A stretch of DNA of 64,000 nt from assembly GCA_003242085.1 (NCBI GenBank), contig QBML01000015.1, positions 1 through 64,000 on the forward strand, given 5' to 3'. The stretch's first letter is position 1, and each line of letters begins with the position of its first letter. This stretch comes from Pseudanabaena frigida (lineage in GTDB: Bacteria; Cyanobacteriota; Cyanobacteriia; Pseudanabaenales; Pseudanabaenaceae). Below, in pieces: positions 36,868 to 45,958 of this stretch. The notes beneath the pieces are model-generated. The model ran no database searches and was not told where the DNA came from. It was given only the letters and a program-made list of their open reading frames with translations. The position numbers were made by a program, and so were the translations under genes.

Positions 36868-39195
36868 ATGACCGCCGATACCAAAACATCCAAATTTTCC
36901 TCAGCCGAAATTAAATCCGAGGGCTTGACCCTAGATGAATATCAAATGATCTGCGATCGCCTCGGTCGTGAACCTAACAAAGCCGAATTGGGGATGTTTG
37001 GCGTGATGTGGTCAGAGCATTGCTGTTACAAAAATTCGCGACCATTGCTTAAGCAATTTCCGACCACGGGCGATCGCATTCTCGTTGGCCCTGGGGAAAA
37101 TGCAGGGGTGGTCAAAATTACCGATGATATTGCCATCAGTTTTAAAATCGAAAGTCATAACCGTCCTTCGGCTGTTGAGCCTTACCAAGGAGCGGCTACG
37201 GGCGTGGGAGGGATTTTGCGTGATATCTTCACAATGGGAGCGCGTCCCGTTGCAATTCTCAATTCTCTAAGATTTGGCGAACTCTCCGATCCTTGGGTGC
37301 GTAGTCGCGTCAATGGCATCGTTAATGGTATCGCAGGCTATGGCAACTGTATTGGCGTTCCTACTGTTGGCGGTGAAGTCTATTTTGATAAAGCTTATAA
37401 CCGTAATCCCTTAGTGAACGCGATGGCGATCGGGATTATGGAAACTAAGGAAATTGTTAAGTCGGGGGCAGCAGGTATAGGCAATCCTGTCATCTATGTT
37501 GGCTCTACTACTGGGCGCGATGGCATAAAGGGAGCGAGTTTCGCTAGTACGGAAATTTCTGGCAAATCAGAACAGAATCGCTCGGCGGTACAGGTCGGTG
37601 ATCCATTCTTGGAAAAATCTTTAGTGGAAGCTTGTTTAGAAGCTTTTAAAACTGGTGCAGTGGTTGCCGCTCAGGATATGGGTGCGGCGGGGTTGACCTG
37701 TTCCACTTCGGAAATGGCGGCAAAAGGTGGAGTGGGTGTGTCTCTAGATTTGGACAAAATTCCTGCGAGAGAAACGGGGATGACTCCCTATGAATATCTA
37801 TTATCCGAATCGCAGGAGCGGATGTTATTTGTAGCGCACAAGGGAAGAGAAGCAGAACTAATTGAGATTTTTGAGCGTTGGGGACTTCATGCGGTAGTTG
37901 CTGGTGAAGTTTTAGAAGAACCGATTGTGCGGATTCTCTGGCATGGCGAAATTGCTGCCGAGATTCCTGCAACGGCATTGGCAGACAATACACCCATCTA
38001 CCATCGCCAGCTAGCCGACACGCCCGACTATGCCAAGAAAGCTTGGGCTTGGGAAGAGAAAAAAGCGATCGCCTCTTTCCCTTCTATTACTCCTAATGAC
38101 GCACTCTTGAAATTACTCGATACCCCTGTGATCGCCTCCAAAGCATGGGTTTACCGCCAATACGATCATCAAGTTCAGAATAATACGGTAATCTTCCCTG
38201 GTGGAGCCGATGCTGCGGTGATTCGTTTACGCAGTCAAGGATTTGGCGCTGGTGAGTTAGGGGCTGCTCAATGTCAAATCGACTCGCTTGCAGGTGTTGC
38301 TGCTACTGTCGATTGTAATGCCCGTTATGTTTATCTCGACCCTTACGAGGGGGCAAAACTTGCCGTTGCTGAGGCAGCGCGTAACTTATCCTGTGTCGGT
38401 TCCGAGCCTTTATCCGTTACCGATAACTTGAACTTTGGCAGTCCCGAACATGCGATCGGTTACTGGCAGTTGCATGAAGCTTGTCGCGGGATTGCTGAGG
38501 CATGTCGCGAACTGTCAACCCCTGTCACGGGCGGCAATGTCTCACTCTATAACGAGACCATCGACTCCGAAGGTAACTCTCAACCGATTTACCCCACACC
38601 AGTAATCGGTATGGTGGGCTTAGTCGAAGATGTCACCAAGGTTTGCGGTCAGGGTTGGCAATCCGTTGGTGATGCAATTTACCTACTCGGTAGCGATCGC
38701 GCTAGTCTCGCAGGTTCTGAATATCTCGCCTCTGTAATTGGTGAAGTTACTGGTAGACCTCAACCTGTAGATTTTGAACTAGAGCGTAAAGTGCAATTTA
38801 CCTGTCGTCAAGGTATTGCTCAAGGGCTGATTCAATCTGCCCATGATTGTTCTGAAGGTGGTCTGGCTGTAGCGATCGCTGAATCAAGTATCTCTGGTAA
38901 ACTCACTGCCCAAATTCAGCTAGTCAATCCTTCAGGATTGCATCTAACTCAACTTCTCTTTGGTGAAGGAGCGAGTAGAATTGTCGTTTCTGTAAAAGAT
39001 GGCGATCGCCATGCATGGGAAGCTTATCTCACTAGTCAATTAGGCAATAGTTGGCAGTATATCGGCAATGTTAGCAATGCTGCTAGTGACTTGACGATTG
39101 TTGTGGGTGAGGAAAAGGCGATCGCTTTGCCTTTAAATCAAATCACTAAAAACTTTAACGAGTCGATTCCTAAGCGTATGGGACATACTTTATAG
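36868..39195 (+). CDS. purL: Phosphoribosylformylglycinamidine synthase subunit PurL
   Basis: A 775-residue purine biosynthesis enzyme that converts FGAR, ATP and ammonia to FGAM, working with the small subunits PurQ and PurS (not in this window). Motifs: [82 protein letters not shown] and [21 protein letters not shown]. The length fits the short PurL type that lacks a glutaminase domain. Single gene, ATG 36868. Confidence 0.97.
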   Translation: MTADTKTSKFSSAEIKSEGLTLDEYQMICDRLGREPNKAELGMFGVMWSEHCCYKNSRPLLKQFPTTGDRILVGPGENAGVVKITDDIAISFKIESHNRPSAVEPYQGAATGVGGILRDIFTMGARPVAILNSLRFGELSDPWVRSRVNGIVNGIAGYGNCIGVPTVGGEVYFDKAYNRNPLVNAMAIGIMETKEIVKSGAAGIGNPVIYVGSTTGRDGIKGASFASTEISGKSEQNRSAVQVGDPFLEKSLVEACLEAFKTGAVVAAQDMGAAGLTCSTSEMAAKGGVGVSLDLDKIPARETGMTPYEYLLSESQERMLFVAHKGREAELIEIFERWGLHAVVAGEVLEEPIVRILWHGEIAAEIPATALADNTPIYHRQLADTPDYAKKAWAWEEKKAIASFPSITPNDALLKLLDTPVIASKAWVYRQYDHQVQNNTVIFPGGADAAVIRLRSQGFGAGELGAAQCQIDSLAGVAATVDCNARYVYLDPYEGAKLAVAEAARNLSCVGSEPLSVTDNLNFGSPEHAIGYWQLHEACRGIAEACRELSTPVTGGNVSLYNETIDSEGNSQPIYPTPVIGMVGLVEDVTKVCGQGWQSVGDAIYLLGSDRASLAGSEYLASVIGEVTGRPQPVDFELERKVQFTCRQGIAQGLIQSAHDCSEGGLAVAIAESSISGKLTAQIQLVNPSGLHLTQLLFGEGASRIVVSVKDGDRHAWEAYLTSQLGNSWQYIGNVSNAASDLTIVVGEEKAIALPLNQITKNFNESIPKRMGHTL

Positions 39196-39274
39196 AAGAC
39201 TCTTAATTATGCGTTCATGTACTTGAAGATTCGGGATACTTTAGGTATACAGCCTGTTTAGACTTTATGTAGTA

Positions 39275-39352
39275 CAAGAAATTTTTTAAAAGTGTTGCTT
39301 TGCAACACTTTTAAAAAATTTCTTGGGTTTTGAGAAAGCGCAAAGCGCTGTA
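39275..39352. repeat. Family 2 hairpin with constant tail
   Basis: Perfect 24-bp hairpin 39275-39325 (arms beginning CAAGAAATTTTTTAAAAGTG, loop TTT), followed by the family 2 tail GAAAGCGCAAAGCGCTGTA at about 39332-39351. It lies between the purL and sulfite-oxidase-like 3' ends. Confidence 0.82.
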
Positions 39353-39373
39353 TGAACGATTGAGGCACTAGAT

Positions 39374-39967
39374 TTAAAATGAGCTATATCGCTCCTCCGC
39401 AAATGGTTCACCTCGATGGTGATAGCCATTGCGCTCCCAAAAGCCGAGCTGCATTTTATCAAGAAATTCGAGTCCATTCAGCCACTTTGCACTTTTCCAA
39501 GCATAGAGATGTGGAACTACCAGACGCATGGGGCCACCATTATCAATCGGTAAGGGTTCATCAAATAGAGTATGAGCGAAGAAATTCTCTTCTCTGACAA
39601 AGTCTTCCATTGCAATATTTGTAGTATATCCACCGTAGCAATGTTCCATTAAATGGACTGCTTTAGGATCGACCTCAATGTACTTTAAAAAATCAGTAAC
39701 TTTGATTCCTTTCCATTTGACATCTAGCTTTGACCATGTGGTAACACAGTGAAAGTCAATCGTAAATTCAGTTTGGGGCATTGCCATAAAGTCATCCCAC
39801 GTGAAGGTTTTCTCTGTAGCTAATCCCCATACGCGAAATTGCCAATCTTGGTGCTCGATTTTTGGAGTTGCTCCATAGGTCATGATTGGGAAGCCATTAG
39901 TGAGTCTCTGTCCTTTAGGAATGCGATCTTGATTTGGCGATCGCGATTGAAATAAGCCTCCAAACAT
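39374..39967 (-). CDS. Sulfite-oxidase-like molybdopterin oxidoreductase
   Basis: A 197-residue protein formed mainly by the Mo-cofactor domain of the sulfite oxidase/YedY family. The Mo-ligand Cys is C74 in DFHCVTTWS, followed by VKWKGIKVTDFL, HCYGGYTTN, GGPMRLVVPHLYAWKSAKWLNGLEF. It lacks the C-terminal dimerisation domain and the heme domain, as usual for short bacterial members. No Tat signal is visible, so a cytoplasmic location is likely. The physiological substrate is unknown. Start ATG at 39967. Confidence 0.9.
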   Translation of the reverse strand: MFGGLFQSRSPNQDRIPKGQRLTNGFPIMTYGATPKIEHQDWQFRVWGLATEKTFTWDDFMAMPQTEFTIDFHCVTTWSKLDVKWKGIKVTDFLKYIEVDPKAVHLMEHCYGGYTTNIAMEDFVREENFFAHTLFDEPLPIDNGGPMRLVVPHLYAWKSAKWLNGLEFLDKMQLGFWERNGYHHRGEPFAEERYSSF

Positions 39968-40000
39968 AAAAATTCCTCACTCAAAATCATTTCTAATTGG

Positions 40001-40040
40001 AGTTAAGATAGGTGGTGCTTCGCGCCGCCTATCTTGAACT
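40001..40040. repeat. Short GC-tip hairpin upstream of the sulfite-oxidase-like gene
   Basis: AGTTAAGATAGGTGGTG, CTTCG loop, complement CGCCGCCTATCTT-GAACT with one bulge and one wobble. A truncated relative of the GC-tip hairpins. Together with the 40192 element it occupies the 387 nt between 39968 and 40354, where no gene is seen. Confidence 0.65.
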
Positions 40041-40191
40041 TTAGATCATATTATGGCATTCATCCACTTGTCATACGTCTGATTGATTGCCTATTTCTTC
40101 CAAAAGAAAGGCGGAAAAATTAGATTTTGCTTGTTTTTTTACACTGTAAGAATGACTCAAAGGGCAGTTAATCTCATGTATTTCTATACTT

Positions 40192-40244
40192 AAAATCCAA
40201 AGAAGGATTGCGGCGCTTAGCGCCGCAATCCTTCTTTGGGTTTT
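40192..40244. repeat. Family 1-type core hairpin, copy 10
   Basis: AAAATCC, inner arm AAAGAAGGATTGCGGCG, CTTAG tip, complement and GGGTTTT. The inner arm is the same as in copy 9 (31049). Clear outer arms are not seen, so this is a core-only copy. Confidence 0.8.
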
Positions 40245-40354
40245 GTTTTGTCGGCGATAGCTTAAGTGGGAGACTAACTGCGTACTCGGCAAAAATGCTA
40301 ATCTTAGGCAGTACAAAGCTTGGTTTCAACCTACAAAAAATTTGGTTTACGATA

Positions 40355-40948
40355 ATGTCCTTAACAGGCTTACCAAATATTCTGCATGGCATTCAGTCGC
40401 GCACCAGTTGGCAACAGCGCTGTCAATATCTGTTAATTGCTGAAAAATGGTCGGATATTGTCGGTGGGTCAGTGGCAAAGCAAACTTGTCCAATTGGCGT
40501 TTATCAAAAATCTTTGCAGGTAGCTGTATCTAGTTCTGTTTGGTCTCAGGCGCTGACTTTTGAACGAGTGCGGATTTTGGCGAAGATCAATGCGTTATTA
40601 GGTGATTCAAATTCTTTGGCGATCGCTGATATTCATTTCTCAACAGCTAAATGGGCTACGCATCAGCAAACTTTATCCCAAACCAAGGTTGTAACCGAAG
40701 ATCATCCGAGTTATCTACCAGCGATCGCTACCGATAAGCTCAGAAATAATCTCAAGCTAAATAAACTAGAGCGCATCCCGAAACCACCTGAAACCGCAAG
40801 TGAAGCTTTTCAACGCTGGCAAGCTGTGATGAAGTTAAGAACAAACCAAATGCCTAAATGTCCTCAATGCGATCGCCCCGCGCTTACAGGTGAAATATCT
40901 CGCTGGCAAATGTGTCGAGTTTGTGCGATTAATCATCTATTTCAATAA
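40355..40948 (+). CDS. DciA-like (DUF721) protein with C-terminal zinc ribbon
   Basis: 197 residues. The N-terminal region (LQKIWFTI ahead of the start is excluded; NILHGIQSRTSWQQRCQYLLIAEKWSDIVGGSVAKQTCPIGVYQKSLQVAVSSSVWSQALTFERVRILAKIN) is a DUF721/DciA fold, the ancestral replicative helicase loader family in bacteria lacking DnaC. The C-terminus has two CxxC pairs (CPQCDRP and CRVC), a likely zinc ribbon seen also in other cyanobacterial members as far as I recall. ATG 40355 is chosen. A role in DnaB loading is inferred from family. An ATPase gene follows 79 nt downstream. Confidence 0.83.
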   Translation: MSLTGLPNILHGIQSRTSWQQRCQYLLIAEKWSDIVGGSVAKQTCPIGVYQKSLQVAVSSSVWSQALTFERVRILAKINALLGDSNSLAIADIHFSTAKWATHQQTLSQTKVVTEDHPSYLPAIATDKLRNNLKLNKLERIPKPPETASEAFQRWQAVMKLRTNQMPKCPQCDRPALTGEISRWQMCRVCAINHLFQ

Positions 40949-41027
40949 TTTAGGGCTGAGGGTAAAGCCTTTAGCCTTAAATTAGTTAGGGCTTAGTCTG
41001 CTTGTTGCTAAAATTTATTCAAGAATC

Positions 41028-42284
41028 ATGCCAAATCTAAACTCTCTTCATGCTTGCAATCCCAGCTTTGCAATCTTTTCTCAGGAAGAGTCTGACTACT
41101 ACATAGATTTGGTGGTTGGAAGAGGTGAAGATGTAGTGAAGAGATTGCGAAGAACGATCGCTTTATCTCCCAACAAACCTACTTATCAACTGCTATCTGG
41201 ACATATAGGTAGTGGTAAAACAACTGAATTGCAACGTCTCAAAGCAGAGTTAGAACAGCAGGGATTTGTCGTAATTTTTTGTGCTGCTGATGAATATTTA
41301 CAAATCGACGATCTGAGCTTGACTGAACTCTGGCTAGTGATTCTCAATCTAATTTTGAAACAGCTCGAAAATAAGAGCAATTCACTACCTCTGGCGTATT
41401 TACCTAATGCGATCGCTGAAATCGAGCAATGGCTGAAAATGCCGCCTTCTATGGGAGTATCCACTTATGCATCGCGCATACAAAAAATTTTGCAAGCTTT
41501 GCAGAGCAGCACTCAGTATCGCCGCCAGTTGCATCACTATCTCGATCCACGGCTCAAAAATTCATTGCTAGCATCTGGCGAGGAAGTTTCGGCACTCGAA
41601 GTCGATCGCCTCAAGCAATTTGGTAAAAAAGGACTGGTTATTTTAGTGGATAATCTCGATCGCCTTTCTCTTGAGCGGGTTGAGGTGATTTTTGGAGAAG
41701 GTGGCAAGTATTTGAAGCAGTTCCAATGTCATACCATCTATACTTTGCCCATACAGGCGATTTTTCATGCTGATGAACAGTTGCAACATAATTTTCAGCA
41801 AAGTTTAAAGGGTAATGCGCCGATTGTATTGCCGAATTTGACTTTAAAAGATCGGCAAGGTATGACCAATCCTGAAAGTTTAAACGTACTTCGTCAAGTT
41901 GTTTTAGCGAGAATGTTAACAAAAACTTCTCCCGAGCGAGGGTTAGAGCAAGTTAATGATGTTTTTGACAATTTGGAAACTCTAGATCTCCTATGCCTTT
42001 CTAGTCAGGGGCATCTGCCCTATTTACTATTTTTGCTATCGGGGTGCTTGCAAAGTCAAGAGCCACCGATTCACCTTGAAACCTTAAGCCAAGTTTTGCA
42101 AACAGATTACTCTACTCGCTTATCAACAATCAGCGATCGCGATCGGCAGTCTTTACAAAAATGTCTGGCTAGTCCGCACCAACTTACTTCTGATACACTC
42201 AATCTATGCCGCCGCCTACTCCTTTTTGAAAATCACGATGCTCAGGGATATTGGTTTAGCAGCCCCTTTGTTTCCTTACCGTAA
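41028..42284 (+). CDS. P-loop ATPase of unknown function
   Basis: 418 residues. Walker A LLSGHIGSGKTTELQRLKAEL (about residues 55-75), Walker B KGLVILVDNLDRLS (about 203-216) and a helical C-terminal part. The layout is AAA/KAP/STAND-like, and similar single-domain ATPases occur widely in cyanobacteria; I cannot name the function. It lies 79 nt after the DciA-like gene on the same strand, so a functional link is possible but unproven. A family 2 element follows the stop codon closely. Confidence 0.82.
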   Translation: MPNLNSLHACNPSFAIFSQEESDYYIDLVVGRGEDVVKRLRRTIALSPNKPTYQLLSGHIGSGKTTELQRLKAELEQQGFVVIFCAADEYLQIDDLSLTELWLVILNLILKQLENKSNSLPLAYLPNAIAEIEQWLKMPPSMGVSTYASRIQKILQALQSSTQYRRQLHHYLDPRLKNSLLASGEEVSALEVDRLKQFGKKGLVILVDNLDRLSLERVEVIFGEGGKYLKQFQCHTIYTLPIQAIFHADEQLQHNFQQSLKGNAPIVLPNLTLKDRQGMTNPESLNVLRQVVLARMLTKTSPERGLEQVNDVFDNLETLDLLCLSSQGHLPYLLFLLSGCLQSQEPPIHLETLSQVLQTDYSTRLSTISDRDRQSLQKCLASPHQLTSDTLNLCRRLLLFENHDAQGYWFSSPFVSLP

Positions 42285-42291
42285 AGTGTTT

Positions 42292-42368
42292 CATACAGCG
42301 CTTTGCACTCAAACCACAAGAAAAAATTGCAAGCACTTTGCAGTGCTTGCAATTTTTTCTTGTGGTTT
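42292..42368. repeat. Family 2 hairpin with constant tail (reverse orientation)
   Basis: Tail complement TACAGCGCTTTGCACTC at 42294-42310 directly joins a perfect hairpin at 42311-42368 (arms beginning AAACCACAAGAAAAAATTGC, loop TTGC). Orientation is the reverse of the 6483 and 39275 copies. It begins eight bases after the ATPase stop. Confidence 0.82.
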
Positions 42369-42379
42369 GGTAATTGCTC

Positions 42380-42480
42380 TATGGCAAAGCAAGAGATATA
42401 GCTATAGCTAGGACAAATCAAAACCCAAATAAAGAGAGGCGGCGCTTCGCGCCGCCTCTCTTTATTTGGGTTTCTATAGG
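42380..42480. repeat. Family 1 hairpin element, copy 11 (subfamily A)
   Basis: Left outer arm contains GCAAAGCAAGAGATATAG and TAGGACAAATC. Core 42421-42473: AAACCC, inner arm AAATAAAGAGAGGCGGCG, CTTCG tip, complement, GGGTTT. The right outer arm is short (CTATAGG). The tip is inverted compared with copy 3 although the outer arms have the same orientation. Confidence 0.85.
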
Positions 42481-42490
42481 TGTAATTCGC

Positions 42491-43063
42491 TCAAAACTGT
42501 TTTGGCTTCCTTTTGGCTTCCGCTGAAGTGACAATTTCTCGAATTCGCTTTTGTCTTGTTTCTTCTTTTTTAGCTAAAGTTAACCACTGCAGAATATTTC
42601 TCATACTCGTGCGGCTTAGGCTCAAAAAATATTCTTGAGCAATTGGAATTTCTGATAATGCTGCCAATAGATCTTCGGGAATTACTAAAGCTTCTACTTC
42701 ATCAAGAATATTCCAAGAGTCATTTAATTTTGCAAGAGAGATCGCATCAAGTCCCGCCTTTGTTATTAATCCCTGCTCAATTAAATTGGCGACTTTCTCT
42801 TTATTAACCTTTGACCAAACACTGTTTGGCTTTCTTACACAGAAAAATTGCATGTATTTTTCTGCATCTATAGACTTTACTTTGCTATCAATCCAACCGA
42901 AGCAAAGGGCTTCATCCACAGCATCGCTGTACGTCACCGAAGGTTTACCACTATTTTTTTTGTAATAAATTAGCCAAATACAATTCTCCCGATCGTGATT
43001 GCGTGCTAACCACTCTCGCCACTGTTCACGACTCTCAGGATAAAAAGTTTTTATCTCTGTCAT
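42491..43063 (-). CDS. YdeI/OmdA-family protein
   Basis: 190 residues. EQWREWLARNHDRENCIWLIYYKKNSGKPSVTYSDAVDEALCFGWIDSKVKSID is the characteristic start of the YdeI (bacteriocin-protection, OmpD-associated) family, with the helical YdeI C-terminal repeat SRTSMRNILQWLTLAKKEETRQKRIREIV. The biochemical function is unknown. It starts three bases after the stop of the L7/L12-like gene, so it is the last gene of a three-gene minus-strand operon. Confidence 0.88.
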   Translation of the reverse strand: MTEIKTFYPESREQWREWLARNHDRENCIWLIYYKKNSGKPSVTYSDAVDEALCFGWIDSKVKSIDAEKYMQFFCVRKPNSVWSKVNKEKVANLIEQGLITKAGLDAISLAKLNDSWNILDEVEALVIPEDLLAALSEIPIAQEYFLSLSRTSMRNILQWLTLAKKEETRQKRIREIVTSAEAKRKPKQF

Positions 43064-43066
43064 GCC

Positions 43067-43372
43067 TTAATTCGATCTTTGGCGATCGCTTTCAATAAAA
43101 GCCTCTACCGCCTCTTTTGCTTCTTTAAGCCCCATTTGTGTTTCTTCCCGACAGAGCTTGATGGCATCTATTTTGCGATTGGGGTCGAGCGCAAGTTGTT
43201 TGACGCGATCGGACAGTTGAGAAGGAACCTCAATTTCCATCCGATTTAAAATCAAACTTAGAGAAAGCTCAATTCGTTTCATTTTTCGCTCAAGCCGCTT
43301 TACCGCAGACTCTATGCTAAAAATCGTAATTAATACAATCAAGAATAGGCAAGAGTAAACAAAGGGATCCAT
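43067..43372 (-). CDS. Small membrane protein with ribosomal L7/L12 C-terminal-like domain
   Basis: 101 residues. One N-terminal membrane helix (FVYSCLFLIVLITIFSIES), a charged helix (VKRLERKMKRIELSLSLIL), and a C-terminal segment DPNRKIDAIKLCREETQMGLKEAKEAVEAFIE that matches the L7/L12 C-terminal motif. Such membrane-tethered L7/L12-like domains occur as hypothetical proteins in bacteria; their role is not established. Tightly packed between the 103-residue membrane protein and the YdeI-family gene. Confidence 0.78.
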   Translation of the reverse strand: MDPFVYSCLFLIVLITIFSIESAVKRLERKMKRIELSLSLILNRMEIEVPSQLSDRVKQLALDPNRKIDAIKLCREETQMGLKEAKEAVEAFIESDRQRSN

Positions 43373-43383
43373 GATTTAATTGG

Positions 43384-43695
43384 TTACATAAAATAAGCAA
43401 CTTGTATTATAAAGACGCTCCATACAAACACGATAAAGTTAAAAAAGTAAGCCCAAACTCTCCATGTACTCGAAAGCTTTAAAAGTCTTTTGATGAGTAG
43501 TATAGTTACGAGAAAAAATGGCAAAGATATAACACTCATGCCCACAAATGCGATAGTTCCAATGCTATAGTATCCACCCCGTTGATTAATAATTAACCTC
43601 CAAAAAACTGCTATATAAGCTATTAGATGGATGTTAAGTTGAAAATATGAGGCGAACGCTAATGCCTGTGTTGAAGCCTGCTGCTTTTTATTCAT
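43384..43695 (-). CDS. Small three-helix membrane protein of unknown function
   Basis: 103 residues with three predicted membrane helices (about 15-36, 45-70, 80-102). I do not recognise a family. It is the first gene of the three-gene minus-strand operon, with 11 nt to the next gene. A family 1 element lies upstream. Confidence 0.65.
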   Translation of the reverse strand: MNKKQQASTQALAFASYFQLNIHLIAYIAVFWRLIINQRGGYYSIGTIAFVGMSVISLPFFLVTILLIKRLLKLSSTWRVWAYFFNFIVFVWSVFIIQVAYFM

Positions 43696-43725
43696 TTCTT
43701 TGGCTTAAACAAGTGATGTAGTCAC

Positions 43726-43846
43726 CTATAGCAATGAAAGTTTTGCTTAGAAGAACATAAAACTCAAATAAATAGAGACAGCGCTTCGCGCCGCCTCTAT
43801 TTATTTGGGGTTTCATTTGTCCTAGATATCTCTTTCATTACTATAT
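43726..43846. repeat. Family 1 hairpin element, copy 12 (subfamily A, reverse orientation)
   Basis: Core 43759-43813: AACTC, inner arm AAATAAATAGAGACAGCG on the left against CGCCGCCTCTATTTATTTG on the right, so here the arms have drifted apart (mispairs in the GACAG/GCC part). Outer arms: CTATAGCAATGAAAG left, CTAGATATCTCTTTCATTA-CTATA right. It is the most asymmetric copy. Confidence 0.83.
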
Positions 43847-43904
43847 AACTTGGTTAATTGGTGGATTTGAGTTGACTATAGCAATCCTAAAAAAAGTTTT
43901 GTCT

Positions 43905-43987
43905 GGCTTCGACTTCGCTCAGTCATCAGTTTAGGCTAGCTGAGCAAAGTCGTTAGTTGTTCGCGCTGGCTGAGCGGAGTCGAAACC
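43905..43987. repeat. Inverted repeat of a different, widespread-looking type
   Basis: GGCTTCGACTTCGCTCAG (43905-43922) faces CTGAGCGGAGTCGAAACC (43970-43987), with internal AGCTGAGCAAAGTCG and GCTGAGC repeats between. The motif resembles short repeats I associate with other cyanobacteria. It runs into the TolC-family stop codon; flanking GACTATAG and CTATAGTC give an outer inverted repeat. Confidence 0.7.
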
Positions 43988-45714
43988 TATAGTCCACTGA
44001 CAGCGCGTTCGAGATTAGCGCGTTGTTGGTTATAGCCGATGATCGCTTGGACTCGGTTGACTTCGGCACGAGTAAGATCTGACTCTGCAGTAAGCACCTC
44101 AAGTTGTGTACCAACTCCTGCATCAAGGCGCAGACGGGCTAGACGTAAGGCTTCAGTTGCACTTTTAACGGCTATGGTTGCAGTTTCGATTTGCTGGAAG
44201 CGCGATCCCTGATTAATGTAGGCTGATTCAACATCGTAACGGGCTTGACGAGCTGCTTGCTCGAACTTACTTTCGGCAGTAGCTTGATCGGCTTTGTACT
44301 GATCTACTTGCGCGACAGCTTTGCCGCCATCGTATAAATTCCAATTGATCGTTGCTCCGATCTGATAGCCAGTACCAATGCCGCCACCACTAGTAAACTC
44401 TGAAGATGTGTTGAAGTTAGCAAATACATTAAATTGTGGTCCTAATCTTGCTAACGACGCATTGGCGCGATCGCGTGCAACTTCACGCTCTAATTTATGA
44501 ATGTCTAGTTCAGCTCGGTTCCTTACTGCTAGGACAATCGACTCTTCTAGGGGTAATTTCCATTCGGCTACAGGTGCAATTTTATCGGCAGCCGTAAGCT
44601 CTACTGTAGGAGGAAAATTGAGTTGTCGAGCTAATTCACGTCTTGCCACCAGTTGAGCTGCTTCGGCATTGAGCAAATCTTGCTTGGCATTAGCGAGGGA
44701 GACATCAGCTTGGAGTACGTCAAACTTTGTGCCAACGCCAGCCCTTTCTCTAGCCTGAGTATCTTTCAAACTTCTTTCGGCATTTTCGACAGCTTTACGT
44801 TGAATGCGGATAGTTTCATCAGCATTTTGGAGGCTGTAATAGGCGGTGACAATACTCAAACGGATTGTTTGTCTGGCTTGATTGAGCGTTGCTTCAGCAA
44901 TTCTCAAGTTATTCTCAGCAGCACGAATCGTAGCATCATTAACACCAGAATCGAAGATGTTGTAGTCAATCCCGATTGTGCCTGTAAGTGGGTTACTGAT
45001 TGTATTCCGAGATGTCTGGAAGGTTGAATTGTTATTGTTGTTGTTATTGTTATTGATATTACTCAGCCGTGCTGAGGCAGAATCGTTATAGCTGTACTGA
45101 ATTGAACTAGATACCGTTGGAGATTTACCTGCTTCTGCTTCTCTTAGTGCTGCACGAGCACGATCGATGGCTATTCTTGCTTGAATCCAGTCAGAATTGG
45201 TCTTTTCAACTAAATCGACAACTTCTTCGAGGGTAACTGGTTTAGTCCGCTCTAATTTAACTTGGCTAGGGGTAGTTGGTACGACTAATGTCTGTTGAGG
45301 ATCGAGTTGCCCAGGGGTATAGGCAGCAGAGCTAGGAATTACTCTGGCTGGCTCGGTAGAACTAACTAGCTGAGGCTGCGATCGCTTGGTGTCTTGAACG
45401 AAAGTTGTGACTGCAGGAGTCTTGATTGCGTCTGCTGTCGATACTTCAGATAAAGCTGTAACTTTTACTGGTAATTTGGAACTATCTTGAGACTTAGCTG
45501 GACTATTGGTTAATAATTCGGGTTTTGCTTTAACTATCTCAACCTTTTGAGGTGTATCAGCTTCCGAAGTGATTTGTACTCTAGTGTCAGGCTCTAAGGC
45601 GACCTTGGTGAAAGGTCGGAGAGGCATGGTAAATTCTTGAGCGTTGGCTGTCCAAGCTGGAATCAGAAGCGATAAACTCGCACCAAGCGTCAACCAACTG
45701 GAAGAAATATGCAT
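43987..45714 (-). CDS. TolC-family outer membrane efflux protein
   Basis: 575 residues with a signal peptide (about 1-25, ending AWTANAQ). An extracytoplasmic N-terminal region of about 130 Thr/Pro/Ser-rich residues is followed by two OEP repeats of the TolC fold (TLEEVVDLVEKTNSDWIQARIAIDRARAALREAEAGKSPTV; RAELDIHKLEREVARDRANASLARLGPQFN; QLEVLTAESDLTRAEVNRVQAIIGYNQQRANLERAVSGL). It should form the outer-membrane channel for type I secretion or RND/ABC efflux. A run of eight or nine Asn (near residues 218-228) is encoded by an AAT/AAC microsatellite. No pump genes adjoin it. Confidence 0.92.
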   Translation of the reverse strand: MHISSSWLTLGASLSLLIPAWTANAQEFTMPLRPFTKVALEPDTRVQITSEADTPQKVEIVKAKPELLTNSPAKSQDSSKLPVKVTALSEVSTADAIKTPAVTTFVQDTKRSQPQLVSSTEPARVIPSSAAYTPGQLDPQQTLVVPTTPSQVKLERTKPVTLEEVVDLVEKTNSDWIQARIAIDRARAALREAEAGKSPTVSSSIQYSYNDSASARLSNINNNNNNNNNSTFQTSRNTISNPLTGTIGIDYNIFDSGVNDATIRAAENNLRIAEATLNQARQTIRLSIVTAYYSLQNADETIRIQRKAVENAERSLKDTQARERAGVGTKFDVLQADVSLANAKQDLLNAEAAQLVARRELARQLNFPPTVELTAADKIAPVAEWKLPLEESIVLAVRNRAELDIHKLEREVARDRANASLARLGPQFNVFANFNTSSEFTSGGGIGTGYQIGATINWNLYDGGKAVAQVDQYKADQATAESKFEQAARQARYDVESAYINQGSRFQQIETATIAVKSATEALRLARLRLDAGVGTQLEVLTAESDLTRAEVNRVQAIIGYNQQRANLERAVSGL

Positions 45715-45958
45715 AATCTAGTCCGTTACTCCTCGTATCTAAACAGCAGCCAAAATACCTTGATAAAAGCATCTTCTGATAGCTCACTTATCACAATCAT
45801 CATCCAATCGGGTAAAGATGTGAAAATGCATCTATTTGTCTAACAAATTGTAATACACAGAAATCTCTAGATCCAGAAATTTAAAGACCGCTAAGCAAGC
45901 ATTTCGATGTCTGGAGTTTAATGTAATATAGCGACAAAACTCAAAAAATAGATAAAAA

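Noticed and set aside
39379-39597. 72-codon plus-strand ORF opposite the sulfite-oxidase-like gene
   Set aside because: Shadow of a conserved minus-strand gene; no domain and no separate signals.
44653-45027. 124-codon plus-strand ORF within the TolC-family gene
   Set aside because: Antisense to a clear OEP repeat region; no supporting motif.
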